From: JAWLHU01 sp041690255
GTDB lineage: Bacteria > Bacillota > Sulfobacillia > Symbiobacteriales > Symbiobacteriaceae
Direction of reading: 5' to 3'
NCBI GenBank assembly: GCA_041690255.1
Contig: JAWLHU010000019.1
Span: forward strand, 62,001-126,000
Length of the DNA stretch: 64,000 nt
The translations under genes and the position numbers were made by a program. The notes under the pieces were generated by a model. That model made no database searches. It was not told where the DNA came from and worked only from the letters and a program-made list of their open reading frames with translations. Below, one piece after another: positions 55,171-64,000 of the stretch; positions within the stretch are counted from its first letter, which is position 1, and each line of letters begins with the position of its first letter.

Positions 55171-57402
55171 TTAGGACACGGGTGATACCGGCAAGGGAAT
55201 CGCAATCTCCAACGCCGTTCCCTGTCCGGGTCGGCTGGAGATGGTCACCTCGCCTCCCACGAGCGCCGCCCGTTCCTGCATGCCCAGGATCCCGTACTGA
55301 CCGGAGGCTGGGCGCTTCCAGCTGTCAAAGCCGATTCCGTCGTCAGCGACACGGACCACCAGCAGTTGGTCATGGGTCCGAAGGCGGATCTCCACAGCAG
55401 AGGCTTCGGCATGCTTGGCGACGTTGTTGAGCGCCTCCTGGATGATCCGAAAGGCGACGAGGGCCTCCTGGCTTCCTCGGGCTGGACCCGTCTCGGCCTC
55501 ATTGCTCACCCGGACCTTGATCCCGTGCGCCTGACTGAACTCGATCGCATAGGCCTTTACTGCCTCGACCAGCCCGAGTTCATCGAGCAGGTGGGGGTGA
55601 AGCCCCTTCATGATCCGCCGCATCTCATCGGCGGCACGGTTGAGTTGTTGAATGGCTGTCTCCAGCTCTCGCCTGGCATCATTCGGGGCCCGATCAAGCA
55701 GGCGCCCCGCTGCCTGAATGGCGAAGGATGGCGCTGCCAGCCCCTGGACAAGCCAGTCGTGTAAGTCGAGTGCGATGCGGCTTCGCTCGCGCTCCTGGGC
55801 CTCCACTACTCGTCCCAGCAGTTCGCGCAGTTCGGCGGACTGGGCTCTTACGGTATCGTAAAGCTCCAGGTTGTGGACCGCGGCGCCGGCATACCGGGCG
55901 TACGTATCGCAGAGGGCCAGTCGCTCCGGGGTCAACTGAGCGTCCTGTCCGGTGCGGTAGATCAGCACAATGGCAGCCAGGAGGTCGCCGTCACGCCGCT
56001 GGACCGGCAGAGCCAGGCACCGCTCTGCCTCCGCCTCCACAAAGAACTGCGTAAACTCCGGCCACATGGCCAGGTCTCGCTTTGCGATTCCACTGATCAC
56101 CCCAAGCTCTACGGCCAGGCGCCCGGGGCTCTCCCGCAAGGGAATCGCCTGAAGGCGGACGCTGTTCGCCGGGCGCAGACCATGGACGCAACTGGGGTAC
56201 GATGACCCATCTCGCTGCAGGCGGTACACCAGAACGCCGTCTGCACCGGCGGCGGCAGCCATGCTGAGTCCAACCTGCTCCATCGGGTCCTGAACCGCGA
56301 CGGCCTCCTGGTGTGAACTAACAAGATGATGCAGGCGGGTAAACTCCTCCATGAGCCGCTGTTCCCGATCGTGCGCTCGCAGCGAGTGAATGCGCAGGGC
56401 CGCCACGCCTGCCAGCAGTTCGGCACCCCAGACAGTGGCGTTGGCGAACTCACCCGGTGAGCGTCGTGTGACGATGAAGGCCCCGATCGGACCCTCGCTG
56501 GTAGAGAGGGGAAGGGCCAGCGCGCTGCCGGAGGGTTCGATCCCCGGCGGGGTATAGACTCGTGGGTCTCGGGAGATCTCCGCAACGACAACCGGTTGTT
56601 GTCGTTCAATGGCGTGCCCGATCGCACCGGTCGTGCGGGTGACCCGGCGGACTCGGTAGAACTCCTCCGCATAGCGTCCCTCCACATATTGGAGGTCGAG
56701 GTACTCACCTGCCCCGTCGAGACGCCAGACGGAGAGTCCATCCAGATCGGGGATCAGGCGGCGTAAAAGTTGTGCCAGCAGCGGGTAGATCTCAGCGAGG
56801 CTCGCGATATGGCGGAAAGAGCGCTCAGCCTCCTTGAGCAGTTCCCACGTCTCGCTCTGCCGCTGGACCTGGGATCGGACCATCTGCAGAGCCTGCTGCT
56901 CATCGACCAGAAGGCTCTGGCCCTCCATGAGGATGGCGTTCAGCCGCTGCCTGTCCCTCCACTGGATCCGGTAGATCAGAACGATCCCCCAAATCCCCGC
57001 AAGCGCCGCAATGAAACCGAGAAGGTTGAGCCACCAGGTCGACTGAAAGAACCGAGTCACATAGATGAAAGAAAGCAGCCCGACCACGCCGAGAAAGAGA
57101 TGGCGCCAGGCATGGGGGGTGAGGCAGTACACGGAGAACTGGTTGGCAGCCCTGCCGTAGATGATCATGCGAGGGTACCCCATGTTCCCCGCGACCATGT
57201 TCAGCAATTCTCGACAGTAGGTAGCATCACCGGGCGAGTCGGTCTGTAGGCGAAAGAAGCGTGCACCCCTGTTTACCACCCGAGCCCGCCCTTGCAGCAA
57301 CTGGACCAACATCGCCTCAGGATCCGCCGACGGGCGGTCTGCACCGGAGACCAGGACGGCCGCCGCTCGCCGAAGGGCCCGCTGATGTGGCGACGTCTCC
57401 AT
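55171..57402 (-). CDS. GAF-domain sensor histidine kinase, NarL-family partner
   Basis: 743 residues. Two membrane helices about 85-130, coiled coil about 130-185, two GAF-type domains (about 190-345 and 370-520), then HisKA_3 with RSRIALDLHDWLVQGLAAPSFAIQAAG (His in LHD) and HATPase_c (IIQEALNNVAKHAEASAVEI, VADDGIGFD, YGILGMQERAALVGG). ATG 57402 follows GAGGAGGA; a longer open frame to 57708 covers the divergent regulator gene. Ligand of the GAF domains unknown. Pairs with the divergent response regulator. Confidence 0.9.
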   Translation of the reverse strand: METSPHQRALRRAAAVLVSGADRPSADPEAMLVQLLQGRARVVNRGARFFRLQTDSPGDATYCRELLNMVAGNMGYPRMIIYGRAANQFSVYCLTPHAWRHLFLGVVGLLSFIYVTRFFQSTWWLNLLGFIAALAGIWGIVLIYRIQWRDRQRLNAILMEGQSLLVDEQQALQMVRSQVQRQSETWELLKEAERSFRHIASLAEIYPLLAQLLRRLIPDLDGLSVWRLDGAGEYLDLQYVEGRYAEEFYRVRRVTRTTGAIGHAIERQQPVVVAEISRDPRVYTPPGIEPSGSALALPLSTSEGPIGAFIVTRRSPGEFANATVWGAELLAGVAALRIHSLRAHDREQRLMEEFTRLHHLVSSHQEAVAVQDPMEQVGLSMAAAAGADGVLVYRLQRDGSSYPSCVHGLRPANSVRLQAIPLRESPGRLAVELGVISGIAKRDLAMWPEFTQFFVEAEAERCLALPVQRRDGDLLAAIVLIYRTGQDAQLTPERLALCDTYARYAGAAVHNLELYDTVRAQSAELRELLGRVVEAQERERSRIALDLHDWLVQGLAAPSFAIQAAGRLLDRAPNDARRELETAIQQLNRAADEMRRIMKGLHPHLLDELGLVEAVKAYAIEFSQAHGIKVRVSNEAETGPARGSQEALVAFRIIQEALNNVAKHAEASAVEIRLRTHDQLLVVRVADDGIGFDSWKRPASGQYGILGMQERAALVGGEVTISSRPGQGTALEIAIPLPVSPVS

Positions 57403-57538
57403 CTTGTTCCTCCTCTGCACCTGCGTTAAGCCACGTGAGAAGATTAGACAATAAGATGTCGAATCCTTGGAGGAACGGATCAAGAGATCATCGAAAATGT
57501 ACGCGTAGACATAACCTTTAGAACCGGAGGGACACCCG

Positions 57539-58177
57539 GTGGCGATCCGTATTCTTATCGTAGAAGACCAGACAATCGTCCGACAGGGCCTTCGCCGTCT
57601 GCTGGAGACGGAGCCCTCCCTCGAGGTTGTCGGGGAGGCCGATTCCGTTGATTCGGCGGTAGTGGCCGCTCGGCGGTACAATCCTGACGTGATCCTGATG
57701 GATCTCAAACTTGGTCGGGAGAGTGGGCTGGACGCTACCCGCCTGATCTTGGAGGAGAATCCGGAGGCTCATATCCTGGCGCTTACCGCTTATGATGACT
57801 TCCCCATGATCGAAGCGGCTGCAACGGCTGGGGTGCTGGGTTATGCGCCGAAGCAGATTGCCTTCAACCAACTCATGGATGCGATCGTGGCGATGTATGA
57901 AGGTAGGCAGTACATACATCCATCTCTCGCCAGCAGCCTGATGGACGGAATTCGCCAGCAAGCAACAGGGCGGGCCGTCTCCCGTCCACCGCTGACCGCC
58001 GAGGAGTTCGACCTGCTGAAGCTCATGGCGGAGGGCCTCTCCTACGGGGAGATTGCCGCTCGGGTGTTCGTGAGTGAACGAACGGTGAGGCGACGTACTC
58101 AAACGCTTCTGGAAAAGCTGGAGGTCAGTGATCGAGTGCAGGCGGTCGCCATGGCGATTCGCCTCGGGTGGCTCTAA
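57539..58177 (+). CDS. NarL/FixJ-type response regulator
   Basis: 212 residues: receiver domain with phosphorylatable Asp in VILMDLKLG, acidic pocket IVEDQ and conserved Lys in YAPKQ; LuxR-type HTH about 145-205 (LTAEEFDLLKLMAEGLSYGEIAARVFVSERTVRRR). GTG 57539 follows GGAGGGA by six bases. Divergent from the histidine kinase gene 136 bp away, an arrangement typical of two-component pairs, though the target genes are not visible here. Terminator at 58205. Confidence 0.9.
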   Translation: MAIRILIVEDQTIVRQGLRRLLETEPSLEVVGEADSVDSAVVAARRYNPDVILMDLKLGRESGLDATRLILEENPEAHILALTAYDDFPMIEAAATAGVLGYAPKQIAFNQLMDAIVAMYEGRQYIHPSLASSLMDGIRQQATGRAVSRPPLTAEEFDLLKLMAEGLSYGEIAARVFVSERTVRRRTQTLLEKLEVSDRVQAVAMAIRLGWL

Positions 58178-58204
58178 GCACCCCCGCTCAAATGGCTCCA
58201 TAGG

Positions 58205-58245
58205 AAAACGGAGGTACCGTCAGTGGTGACGGCACCTCCGTTTTT
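58205..58245 (+). terminator. terminator of the response regulator gene
   Basis: AAAACGGAGGT-ACCGTCA/TGACGGC-ACCTCCGTTTTT, strong stem with five T residues. Confidence 0.85.
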
Positions 58246-58432
58246 CTGTGCCTCTCCTTGGGGGTTGGAGGGCGTAGGGCGTTCCCCCGGCACGATGCAC
58301 GGGGTACCACGATCATTCTGCCCGGAACCGGCACCGTCTATACATCTGATCCCCCTCTCCCCACCCCAAATCTTAACAGGCTCTTCGTGATCGATTAACC
58401 TCGACCACGTACGATGAGGATGCGTCGTCTGC

Positions 58433-60334
58433 ATGGATTGGCACATAGACAAGATTATTCGGAGGATGACAACCTTGTTGAGCCAACGGATCGGTACCCG
58501 ATTGATAGCAGGGTTTGCGGCGCTCTTCCTGGTCATGGGGATCTCCAGTGCGATTGGACATCGTGCAGTCGGGCAGGCGCAGGACCAGTATGCGGCAGTA
58601 ACAGAAGAGGCCGCCCCTCTCCGTACCTACCTGGCGACCCTCGCCAGCCAGGTCTACCAGATGTCCGCCAGTCTGCGTGGCTATGGCCTCTACCAGGACG
58701 ATCAGTATCTCAAGGCCTACGACCGTGCGGTCCAGAAGGCTGATGAGGCGCTGGCTTCAGCCGAAGTGCTGCGCATGCCGGCCGCAGACCGGGAAGCGCT
58801 CGAGAGGGTGGCAGATCTCCTGCACCACTTCAAGATCATCAACCAGTCCATGACCACACTCTCCAGTGGAGGGGCGAACGCCACGGCAATCCGCATCCTT
58901 GAGAAAGGCCTGCCTGTCCTGGAAGAGTTCAGCATGAAGGTCGCTGCGCTGCAGGAGCAAGTTGACCGGCGGGTGCTGGCCGATTCCGCGGCTGCACGAG
59001 ACCAGGCTCAAATGGCGCGCAACCTCGCCATGCTCAGCAGTGGAGCCGGCCTTGTGCTCCTCGTCCTGCTTGGCTACTTCCTCACGCGGTCCATTTCGCG
59101 CCCCCTTCGCGGGCTGGCGGTGGTAGCCCGGCAAGTAGCTGGTGGTGATCTCAGCCCCAAGCCGCTTCCCGCAACAGTGGGCGACGAAATCGGCGACCTA
59201 TCTCACGCCTTCGCGGCCATGACCAGCTCTCTTCGGGAGGCGGTCGCCCTGATGCTTCAGGCCGGAGGCCAGCTCATGGAGTCCAGCGCCCTGCTCTCAG
59301 GGACGGCCTCGCAGAGTGCTAGAAACGCTCATGCGATCCTCAACCGGCTGGAACAGGTCACCCGGGAGTGGCATGAGCAGGGGGTGCGATTGGAGGCGGC
59401 CGCGTGCGAAATCGGTGAACTGCGAGGTGCGATCAGCCAGGTGGCGGATGGCGCGAAAGAACAAGCAGAAGCTGTGGCCCATGCCGGAGAACTCATGCGG
59501 CGGGTGGTGACTACGGTCGGGCGAGTGGCTGCATTAGGCAATCAGGTGGCAGCGGCTGCACAGGGAGCCTACGAACGGGCCGAGGTTGGGGGTCGGGCAG
59601 TTCAGGAGATGGCGGCAGGTATGGAGCGCGTCCGGGAGACAGCCCAGCGCTCCACCGAGGCCATGTCGAATCTGTCGGCTCAGGTGGGCCGAATCCAGGA
59701 AATGGCCCACCTGATTGAAGAGATTGCCCGACAGACCTCGCTCCTGGCACTCAACGCAGCCATAGAAGCCGCTCGAGCCGGAGAGGCGGGGCGCGGCTTT
59801 GCCGTAGTCGCCGCCGAGGTAGGATCGCTCTCCCAGCGCTCTACCCAAGCCACCAAGGAGATTGCCGACCTGGTCAAATCGATTCAGATGCGCAGCGTAG
59901 TGGCCACTGAAGCCTCTGCCCTGGTCAGCTTGGAGGTGACTGGGGGCGCCGATCGGGCGAGCGCCGCTGGCTCTGCTCTGCATGAGATCCTTGCGCACAT
60001 GAAGATGGTCGTCGCTCAAACAGAGTCGATTGCCGCAGGCGTGCGGGAGGTCGTGGAGCACGCAGCCTCTGCTAGCCGTTCGGTCAGTACGGCGGCCGCG
60101 ATTACCGAGCAGACCGCCGCCGCCTCCGGGCAGATGCGCTTCAGTGCTGATCAAATTGCCGCCGCCATGGGAGCGGTGACCCAGACCCTGAACCAGAACC
60201 GCACCATGGCCACCGCTGTGCTCGCCAGCACGACGGAAATGGCCGGCTCGGTCACGGAGGTTGAGGCTGCGGCCAAGGATCTGAGCAGTCTGGCCGGGGC
60301 GTTCGGTGAGATTGGCGGCCGCTTTGCAGTCTAG
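58433..60334 (+). CDS. methyl-accepting chemotaxis protein
   Basis: 633 residues. One helix near 25-42, a periplasmic four-helix-bundle-like sensor about 45-200, second helix about 205-222, HAMP about 225-275 (ISRPLRGLAVVARQVAGGDLSPKPL) and a signalling domain about 290-630 with IEEIARQTSLLALNAAIEAARAGEAGRGFAVVAAEV. Ligand unknown. The start is uncertain: ATG 58433 has a weak GAGGATG upstream, while GGAGG lies eight bases before TTG 58475 (MTTLL region). Monocistronic, between the response regulator and pstS. Confidence 0.9.
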   Translation: MDWHIDKIIRRMTTLLSQRIGTRLIAGFAALFLVMGISSAIGHRAVGQAQDQYAAVTEEAAPLRTYLATLASQVYQMSASLRGYGLYQDDQYLKAYDRAVQKADEALASAEVLRMPAADREALERVADLLHHFKIINQSMTTLSSGGANATAIRILEKGLPVLEEFSMKVAALQEQVDRRVLADSAAARDQAQMARNLAMLSSGAGLVLLVLLGYFLTRSISRPLRGLAVVARQVAGGDLSPKPLPATVGDEIGDLSHAFAAMTSSLREAVALMLQAGGQLMESSALLSGTASQSARNAHAILNRLEQVTREWHEQGVRLEAAACEIGELRGAISQVADGAKEQAEAVAHAGELMRRVVTTVGRVAALGNQVAAAAQGAYERAEVGGRAVQEMAAGMERVRETAQRSTEAMSNLSAQVGRIQEMAHLIEEIARQTSLLALNAAIEAARAGEAGRGFAVVAAEVGSLSQRSTQATKEIADLVKSIQMRSVVATEASALVSLEVTGGADRASAAGSALHEILAHMKMVVAQTESIAAGVREVVEHAASASRSVSTAAAITEQTAAASGQMRFSADQIAAAMGAVTQTLNQNRTMATAVLASTTEMAGSVTEVEAAAKDLSSLAGAFGEIGGRFAV

Positions 60335-60350
60335 TCAAAGGAGTCGAACC

Positions 60351-60388
60351 TTAAACGGAGTTTAACGGAGCCTGAACTCACCTTACAC
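60351..60388 (+). promoter_or_regulatory. PhoP box upstream of pstS
   Basis: Four direct repeats TTAAAC (60351), TTTAAC (60361), CTGAAC (60372) and TTACAC (60383) spaced 10-11 bases, the layout of a Gram-positive Pho box. A TACCAT -10 follows at 60410-60415. Confidence 0.7.
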
Positions 60389-60486
60389 GGAACGACAACA
60401 ATGCGGTGCTACCATCTAAACCGTAGTCCAAAGGACCCGATGCTACAGAGACTTCATCAGACAGATGAAAGGGGATCAACTCGGAC

Positions 60487-61464
60487 ATGAAGCGCTTCCT
60501 TGTGAGCACCGCCATCCTGACCGCCCTGGTCATGACCCTGACCGCCTGCGGCGGCACGAAGACCGAGGAGAAGCCTGCCGACGCTCCGAAGACCGCTTCC
60601 GAGACTGCGAAGGCCTCCGAACCTGCCAAGCCCGCCCTCTCAGGTGAGATCAAGATCGACGGCTCCTCCACGGTTGGCCCGATCTCCATCGCTGTCGCCG
60701 AAGAGTTCATGAAGATCAACAAGGGCGTCAAGGTCTCCGTTGGTATCTCCGGTTCGTCCGGCGGGTTCAAGAAGTGGGTCAAGGGCGAGACCGATATCAA
60801 CGACTCCTCCCGCAAGATTAAGCAGTCCGAGCAGGACGAGGCCCAGAAGCTCGGCTTCCAGGGCGTCGAGATGCCGGTGGCGTACGATGGTATCTCTGTC
60901 GTGGTCAACAAGGAGAACACCTGGCTGCAGTGCATCACCACCGCTGAGCTGAAGAAGATCTGGGACAAGGACTCCACCGTTACGAAGTGGAACGAGGTCA
61001 ACCCCTCGTGGCCGGCCGACGAGATCAAGCTCTACGGCCCGGGCACCGACTCCGGCACCATGGAGTACTTCACCGAGCACGTGAACGGAAAGGCCTTCCA
61101 GAGCCGTGCGGATTACACCGCCTCCGAGGACGACAACGTCCTGGTGCAGGGTGTTGCCGGTAACAAGGGTGGCATGGGCTACTTCGGCTACGCCTACTAC
61201 GTGGAGAACAAGGACAAGATCCGTGCGGTCGCCATCGACGGCGGCAAGGGCTGCATCGAGCCGACCGACGAGACCATCGGCAACCTGACCTACCCGATCG
61301 CCCGCTACATCTACATCTATCCCTCCACCAAGGCGATGGAGCGGCCGGAGGTCAAGGAGTTCCTCACGTTCTACATGCAGAACGGCGCCAAGCTCTCGTC
61401 CCAGGTCGGATACACCCCGCTGCCTGCGAAGATGTACGAGGAGAACCTGGCGAAGATCAAGTAA
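60487..61464 (+). CDS. pstS: phosphate ABC transporter substrate-binding lipoprotein
   Basis: 325 residues. Lipobox ALVMTLTACGG, an Ala/Pro/Lys/Thr-rich linker to about 50, then the PstS domain: IKIDGSSTVGPISIAVAEEF, GISGSSGGFKKWVKGETDINDSSRKIK, VAYDGISVVVNKEN, and GPGTDSGTMEYFTEHV, all phosphate-binding regions. Captures phosphate outside the cell for PstCA. Preceded by a Pho box; a hairpin between pstS and pstC probably lowers downstream expression. Confidence 0.95.
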   Translation: MKRFLVSTAILTALVMTLTACGGTKTEEKPADAPKTASETAKASEPAKPALSGEIKIDGSSTVGPISIAVAEEFMKINKGVKVSVGISGSSGGFKKWVKGETDINDSSRKIKQSEQDEAQKLGFQGVEMPVAYDGISVVVNKENTWLQCITTAELKKIWDKDSTVTKWNEVNPSWPADEIKLYGPGTDSGTMEYFTEHVNGKAFQSRADYTASEDDNVLVQGVAGNKGGMGYFGYAYYVENKDKIRAVAIDGGKGCIEPTDETIGNLTYPIARYIYIYPSTKAMERPEVKEFLTFYMQNGAKLSSQVGYTPLPAKMYEENLAKIK

Positions 61465-61476
61465 GGCTGACGTGGT

Positions 61477-61504
61477 GAGGCCCCCGGGGCAACCCAGGGG
61501 CCTC
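61477..61504 (+). terminator. intercistronic hairpin pstS-pstC
   Basis: GAGGCCCC/GGGGCCTC stem with a twelve-base loop and no T-run; likely a partial terminator or mRNA-stability stem that favours PstS excess. Confidence 0.55.
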
Positions 61505-61548
61505 CGGTATGCACAGTCGGTTAAGATTCGGTGAGCGGAGGTGGCCCT

Positions 61549-62493
61549 ATGTCCGTGACGACGACACCCACACCGCCGGCCACGCCAACGGTACAGCCGA
61601 ACAGCCGCCGAGCCCGGCAGGTTGTGCGGGAACGGATCATCGCAGGTCTCCTGCTGGCGTCCGGCCTTGTCTCTATCGTTACCACCGTCGGCATTGTCGT
61701 CTCGCTCTTCTCGGAGACCGCCCTCTTTTTCGGCGAGGTCTCCTTCTGGGAATTCCTGAGCGACAGCAAGTGGACCCCGGCCTTCGATCCTGCCCACTAC
61801 GGCATCGGCCCACTGCTGGCCGGCACGCTGCAGATCGCCGTGGGCTCAGCACTGGTGGCGGTTCCGCTGGGCCTCGCCAGTGCCATCTACCTGAGTGAGT
61901 ATGCGCCCGACAAGGTGCGGCGGGTAATCAAGCCGATTCTTGAGGTGCTGGCGGGCATTCCTACGGTCGTATACGGTTTCTTCGCCCTCACCTTTGTCAC
62001 CCCGCTCCTCAAGAAGCTGATTCCCGATCTCGATGTCTTCAACGCCCTATCCGCCTTCCTCACGGTCGGGATCATGATCACCCCCATGATCTCATCCATG
62101 TCGGAGGATGCCATGCTGTCGGTCTCGCGCTCCCTCCGTGAGGCGGCCTACGCTCTGGGGGCCACCCGCTTCGAAGTGGCGACCCGTGTGGTACTGCCTG
62201 CCGCCTTCTCCGGCGTTGTGGCCTCCGTCATCCTGGCGATCTCCCGGGCCATTGGCGAAACCATGATCGTTGCACTTGCCGCCGGCTCTACCCCGAAACT
62301 GACGCTCAACCCGTTGGAGTCGATCCAGACGATGACCGGCTACATTGCGCAAATGAGCCAGGGTGACCTGGAACATGGCACACCCGGTTACCGTGCGATC
62401 TTCGCTGTTGGCATGACACTCTTCGTTATCACGCTGCTGATGAACCTGGCCGCCAGGTGGCTAACCCGTCGGTATCAGGAGGGTGAAGAATGA
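61549..62493 (+). CDS. pstC: phosphate ABC transporter permease PstC
   Basis: 314 residues, six helices; the permease EAA loop LREAAYALGATRFEVATRVVLPAA is visible and SFWEFLSDSKWTPAFDP is typical of PstC. GGAGGTGG lies four bases before ATG 61549; the upstream in-frame ATG is rejected. Overlaps pstA by four bases. Confidence 0.95.
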   Translation: MSVTTTPTPPATPTVQPNSRRARQVVRERIIAGLLLASGLVSIVTTVGIVVSLFSETALFFGEVSFWEFLSDSKWTPAFDPAHYGIGPLLAGTLQIAVGSALVAVPLGLASAIYLSEYAPDKVRRVIKPILEVLAGIPTVVYGFFALTFVTPLLKKLIPDLDVFNALSAFLTVGIMITPMISSMSEDAMLSVSRSLREAAYALGATRFEVATRVVLPAAFSGVVASVILAISRAIGETMIVALAAGSTPKLTLNPLESIQTMTGYIAQMSQGDLEHGTPGYRAIFAVGMTLFVITLLMNLAARWLTRRYQEGEE

Positions 62494-63365
62494 TGCACAA
62501 GGAACGGACCGCTCGCCGGGCTGCTCGGAAGCGAATTGACTCCATCTTCCAGGCTCTCTTTCTCCTTGCGATCGTCATCGCCGTTCTGGTGTTGGTCATC
62601 CTGTTGGTCGATATCTTCTCAGAGGGTGCACGGTGGATTCGACCCGACTTCTTCACTAACTACGCGTCCCGGTTCTACAACCAGGCGGGTATTCTGGCAC
62701 CGCTGGTCGGCTCCTTCTACGTGATCATCCTGACCGCTGTGATCGCCCTGCCCGTCGCCGTGGCCACCGCCGTCTACCTGGAGTTCTACGCCGGCAACAC
62801 TTGGCTCAACCGCGTTCTCCAGGTCAACATTGCCAACCTGGCGGGTGTCCCCTCCATCGTTTACGGCCTCTTTGGCCTGGCCTTCTTTGTTCGCTTCCTT
62901 GCGCTCGACCGGTCGATCATCTCCGCTGCCCTGACCATGGCGCTCCTGATCCTGCCGGTGGTCATTGTGAACACGCAGGAGGCGATCAAGGCGGTCCCTC
63001 CCTCCCTGGCTCACGCGGCCTATGCCCTGGGCGCCAGCAAGTGGCAGGTAGTCTCCACGGTGGTCCTGCCCGCGGCGGTGGGGGGGATCTTGACCGGTAC
63101 GATTCTCGCCGTCTCCCGGGCGCTGGGCGAGACAGCTCCACTGATCACCGTCGGCGCCTGGGTCTTCATCGCCAGCCTGCCGGTCAGCCCAATGGACAGC
63201 TTCACGGTACTGCCGGTCCAGATCTGGTACTGGTCGGGGCAGCCGCAGCAGGGCTTCCGCGAGATCGCTGCGGCCGCCATCATCGTGTTGCTGGTCCTCC
63301 TTCTGTCCATGAACGGCATTGCCGTCTTCCTGCGCAATAAGTATCAGAAGAGAGCGGAGTGGTAA
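62490..63365 (+). CDS. pstA: phosphate ABC transporter permease PstA
   Basis: 291 residues, six helices; EAA loop LAHAAYALGASKWQVVSTVVLPAA and the PstA segment ILAPLVGSFYVIILTAVIALPVAVATAVYLEFYA. The ATG overlaps the pstC stop (ATGA). Followed after two bases by pstB. Confidence 0.95.
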   Translation: MMHKERTARRAARKRIDSIFQALFLLAIVIAVLVLVILLVDIFSEGARWIRPDFFTNYASRFYNQAGILAPLVGSFYVIILTAVIALPVAVATAVYLEFYAGNTWLNRVLQVNIANLAGVPSIVYGLFGLAFFVRFLALDRSIISAALTMALLILPVVIVNTQEAIKAVPPSLAHAAYALGASKWQVVSTVVLPAAVGGILTGTILAVSRALGETAPLITVGAWVFIASLPVSPMDSFTVLPVQIWYWSGQPQQGFREIAAAAIIVLLVLLLSMNGIAVFLRNKYQKRAEW

Positions 63366-63367
63366 CG

Positions 63368-64000
63368 ATGACCGTACCGCAGGTGGAAGCTTTTCAGATC
63401 CAGGACCTCAACCTGTACTACGGAGCCCACCACGCCCTACACAGGATCAATATGGCGATACCGGCACACGCCGTCACGGCGATCATCGGTCCCTCGGGAT
63501 GCGGGAAGTCCTCATTGCTCCGCTGCCTGAACCGTATGAACGACCTGGTCCCCGGCGTCCGAATAACTGGTCAGGTCCGCTTCGGTGGGCAGAATATCTA
63601 CGATGCAGACCGGGATCCTATGGAGATTCGGTATCGCATTGGCATGGTCTTTCAGAAGCCAAACCCGTTCCCCAAGTCGATTTATGAGAACATCGCCTTC
63701 GGCCCGCGCATCAACGGGTTTTCGGGCCGGCTCGATGAGATCGTCGAACAGTCACTTCAGCAGGCCGCCCTCTGGGACGAGGTGAAAGACCGTCTGTACC
63801 AGCCTGCACTATCACTCTCCGGCGGTCAGCAACAGCGGCTCTGCATCGCCCGGGCGCTCGCCGTCAACCCTGAGGTGATCCTCATGGATGAACCGACCTC
63901 AGCGCTCGACCCGATCTCCACTGCGAAGGTCGAGGACCTAATGACGCAGTTGAAGCGGGAGTATACGATCGTGCTCGTGACGCACAACATGCAGCAGGCG
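63368..64000 (+). CDS. pstB: phosphate ABC transporter ATPase PstB (cut by the window edge)
   Basis: First 211 codons, no stop in the window. Walker A IIGPSGCGKSSLLRCLNRMNDLVPG, Q-loop GMVFQKPNPFPKSIYENI, signature LSGGQQQRLCIARALA, Walker B VILMDEPTSALDP and the H-loop VLVTHNMQQA are all present, typical of PstB. ATG 63368, two bases after the pstA stop. Confidence 0.95.
   Translation, partial: MTVPQVEAFQIQDLNLYYGAHHALHRINMAIPAHAVTAIIGPSGCGKSSLLRCLNRMNDLVPGVRITGQVRFGGQNIYDADRDPMEIRYRIGMVFQKPNPFPKSIYENIAFGPRINGFSGRLDEIVEQSLQQAALWDEVKDRLYQPALSLSGGQQQRLCIARALAVNPEVILMDEPTSALDPISTAKVEDLMTQLKREYTIVLVTHNMQQA

Noticed and set aside
1..64000. tRNA or rRNA genes
   Set aside because: I saw no cloverleaf with conserved T-loop bases and no rRNA-like conserved blocks on either strand; a small tRNA could still be missed by eye.

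Overview
The window looks like chromosome of a high-GC, endospore-forming Firmicute, possibly Symbiobacterium-like (inference from the mix of spore-coat genes, an Rnf-type cluster and GC-rich codon use; no rRNA or tRNA is present to test it). Starts often follow a strong Shine-Dalgarno and are frequently GTG or TTG.

Layout. 1-9.4 kb: sulfite-oxidase-like enzyme, UDP-glucose dehydrogenase, a Gly/Ser/acidic repeat protein divergent from a CotH spore kinase, a CotE paralog, and a heterodimeric ABC exporter. 9.4-10 kb: repeats and palindromes without genes. 10-28.4 kb: a coat polysaccharide operon (nucleotidyltransferase, cotS, two cotSA-type glycosyltransferases, epimerase) plus a second cotE. 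28.4-33.3 kb: cortex/wall hydrolase, SIMPL protein, a collagen-like protein and an SDR enzyme. 33.4-37.6 kb: an aminotransferase fused to an acyl-ACP-reductase-like domain, a companion dehydrogenase-like protein and an HTH regulator. 38-44.2 kb: Rnf-type flavoprotein cluster with ApbE. 44.3-52.7 kb: GGDEF-EAL protein and an operon for a haem-copper-oxidase-like protein, SUMF1-domain lipoprotein, haem O synthase, two membrane proteins and a Crp/Fnr regulator. 52.8-60.3 kb: globin-coupled chemotaxis receptor, a NarL-type two-component pair and another MCP. 60.4-64 kb: pstSCAB, cut by the window edge.

The main discovery is that cotS is split. Its N-terminal part (26649 down to 25627) and C-terminal part (13501 down to 13119) lie on the same strand, separated by 12,127 bp. 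The junctions share the 8-mer TCCTGATG, and inside each junction lies an inverted arm (GCGATGC..AAGGGAAA) placed exactly symmetrically around a CT/AG central dinucleotide, as expected for a serine-recombinase attP. Removing the segment joins the halves in frame into a 467-residue kinase whose HQD catalytic loop sits at the joint. The segment carries one serine recombinase and no phage structural genes, but does carry a c-di-GMP-I riboswitch-controlled secreted protein, a YhcN-type spore lipoprotein and a surface-glycan assembly operon. It is best read as a skin-like intervening element in a mother-cell coat gene.

Other points: the Rnf-type cluster has no rnfB and lacks all four cysteines that hold the intramembrane Fe-S cluster; the Gly/Ser repeat gene has a near-perfect sigma-K-like promoter and occupies the position of cotG next to cotH; several coat genes share an AC-N17-CAT(A/T) promoter pattern.
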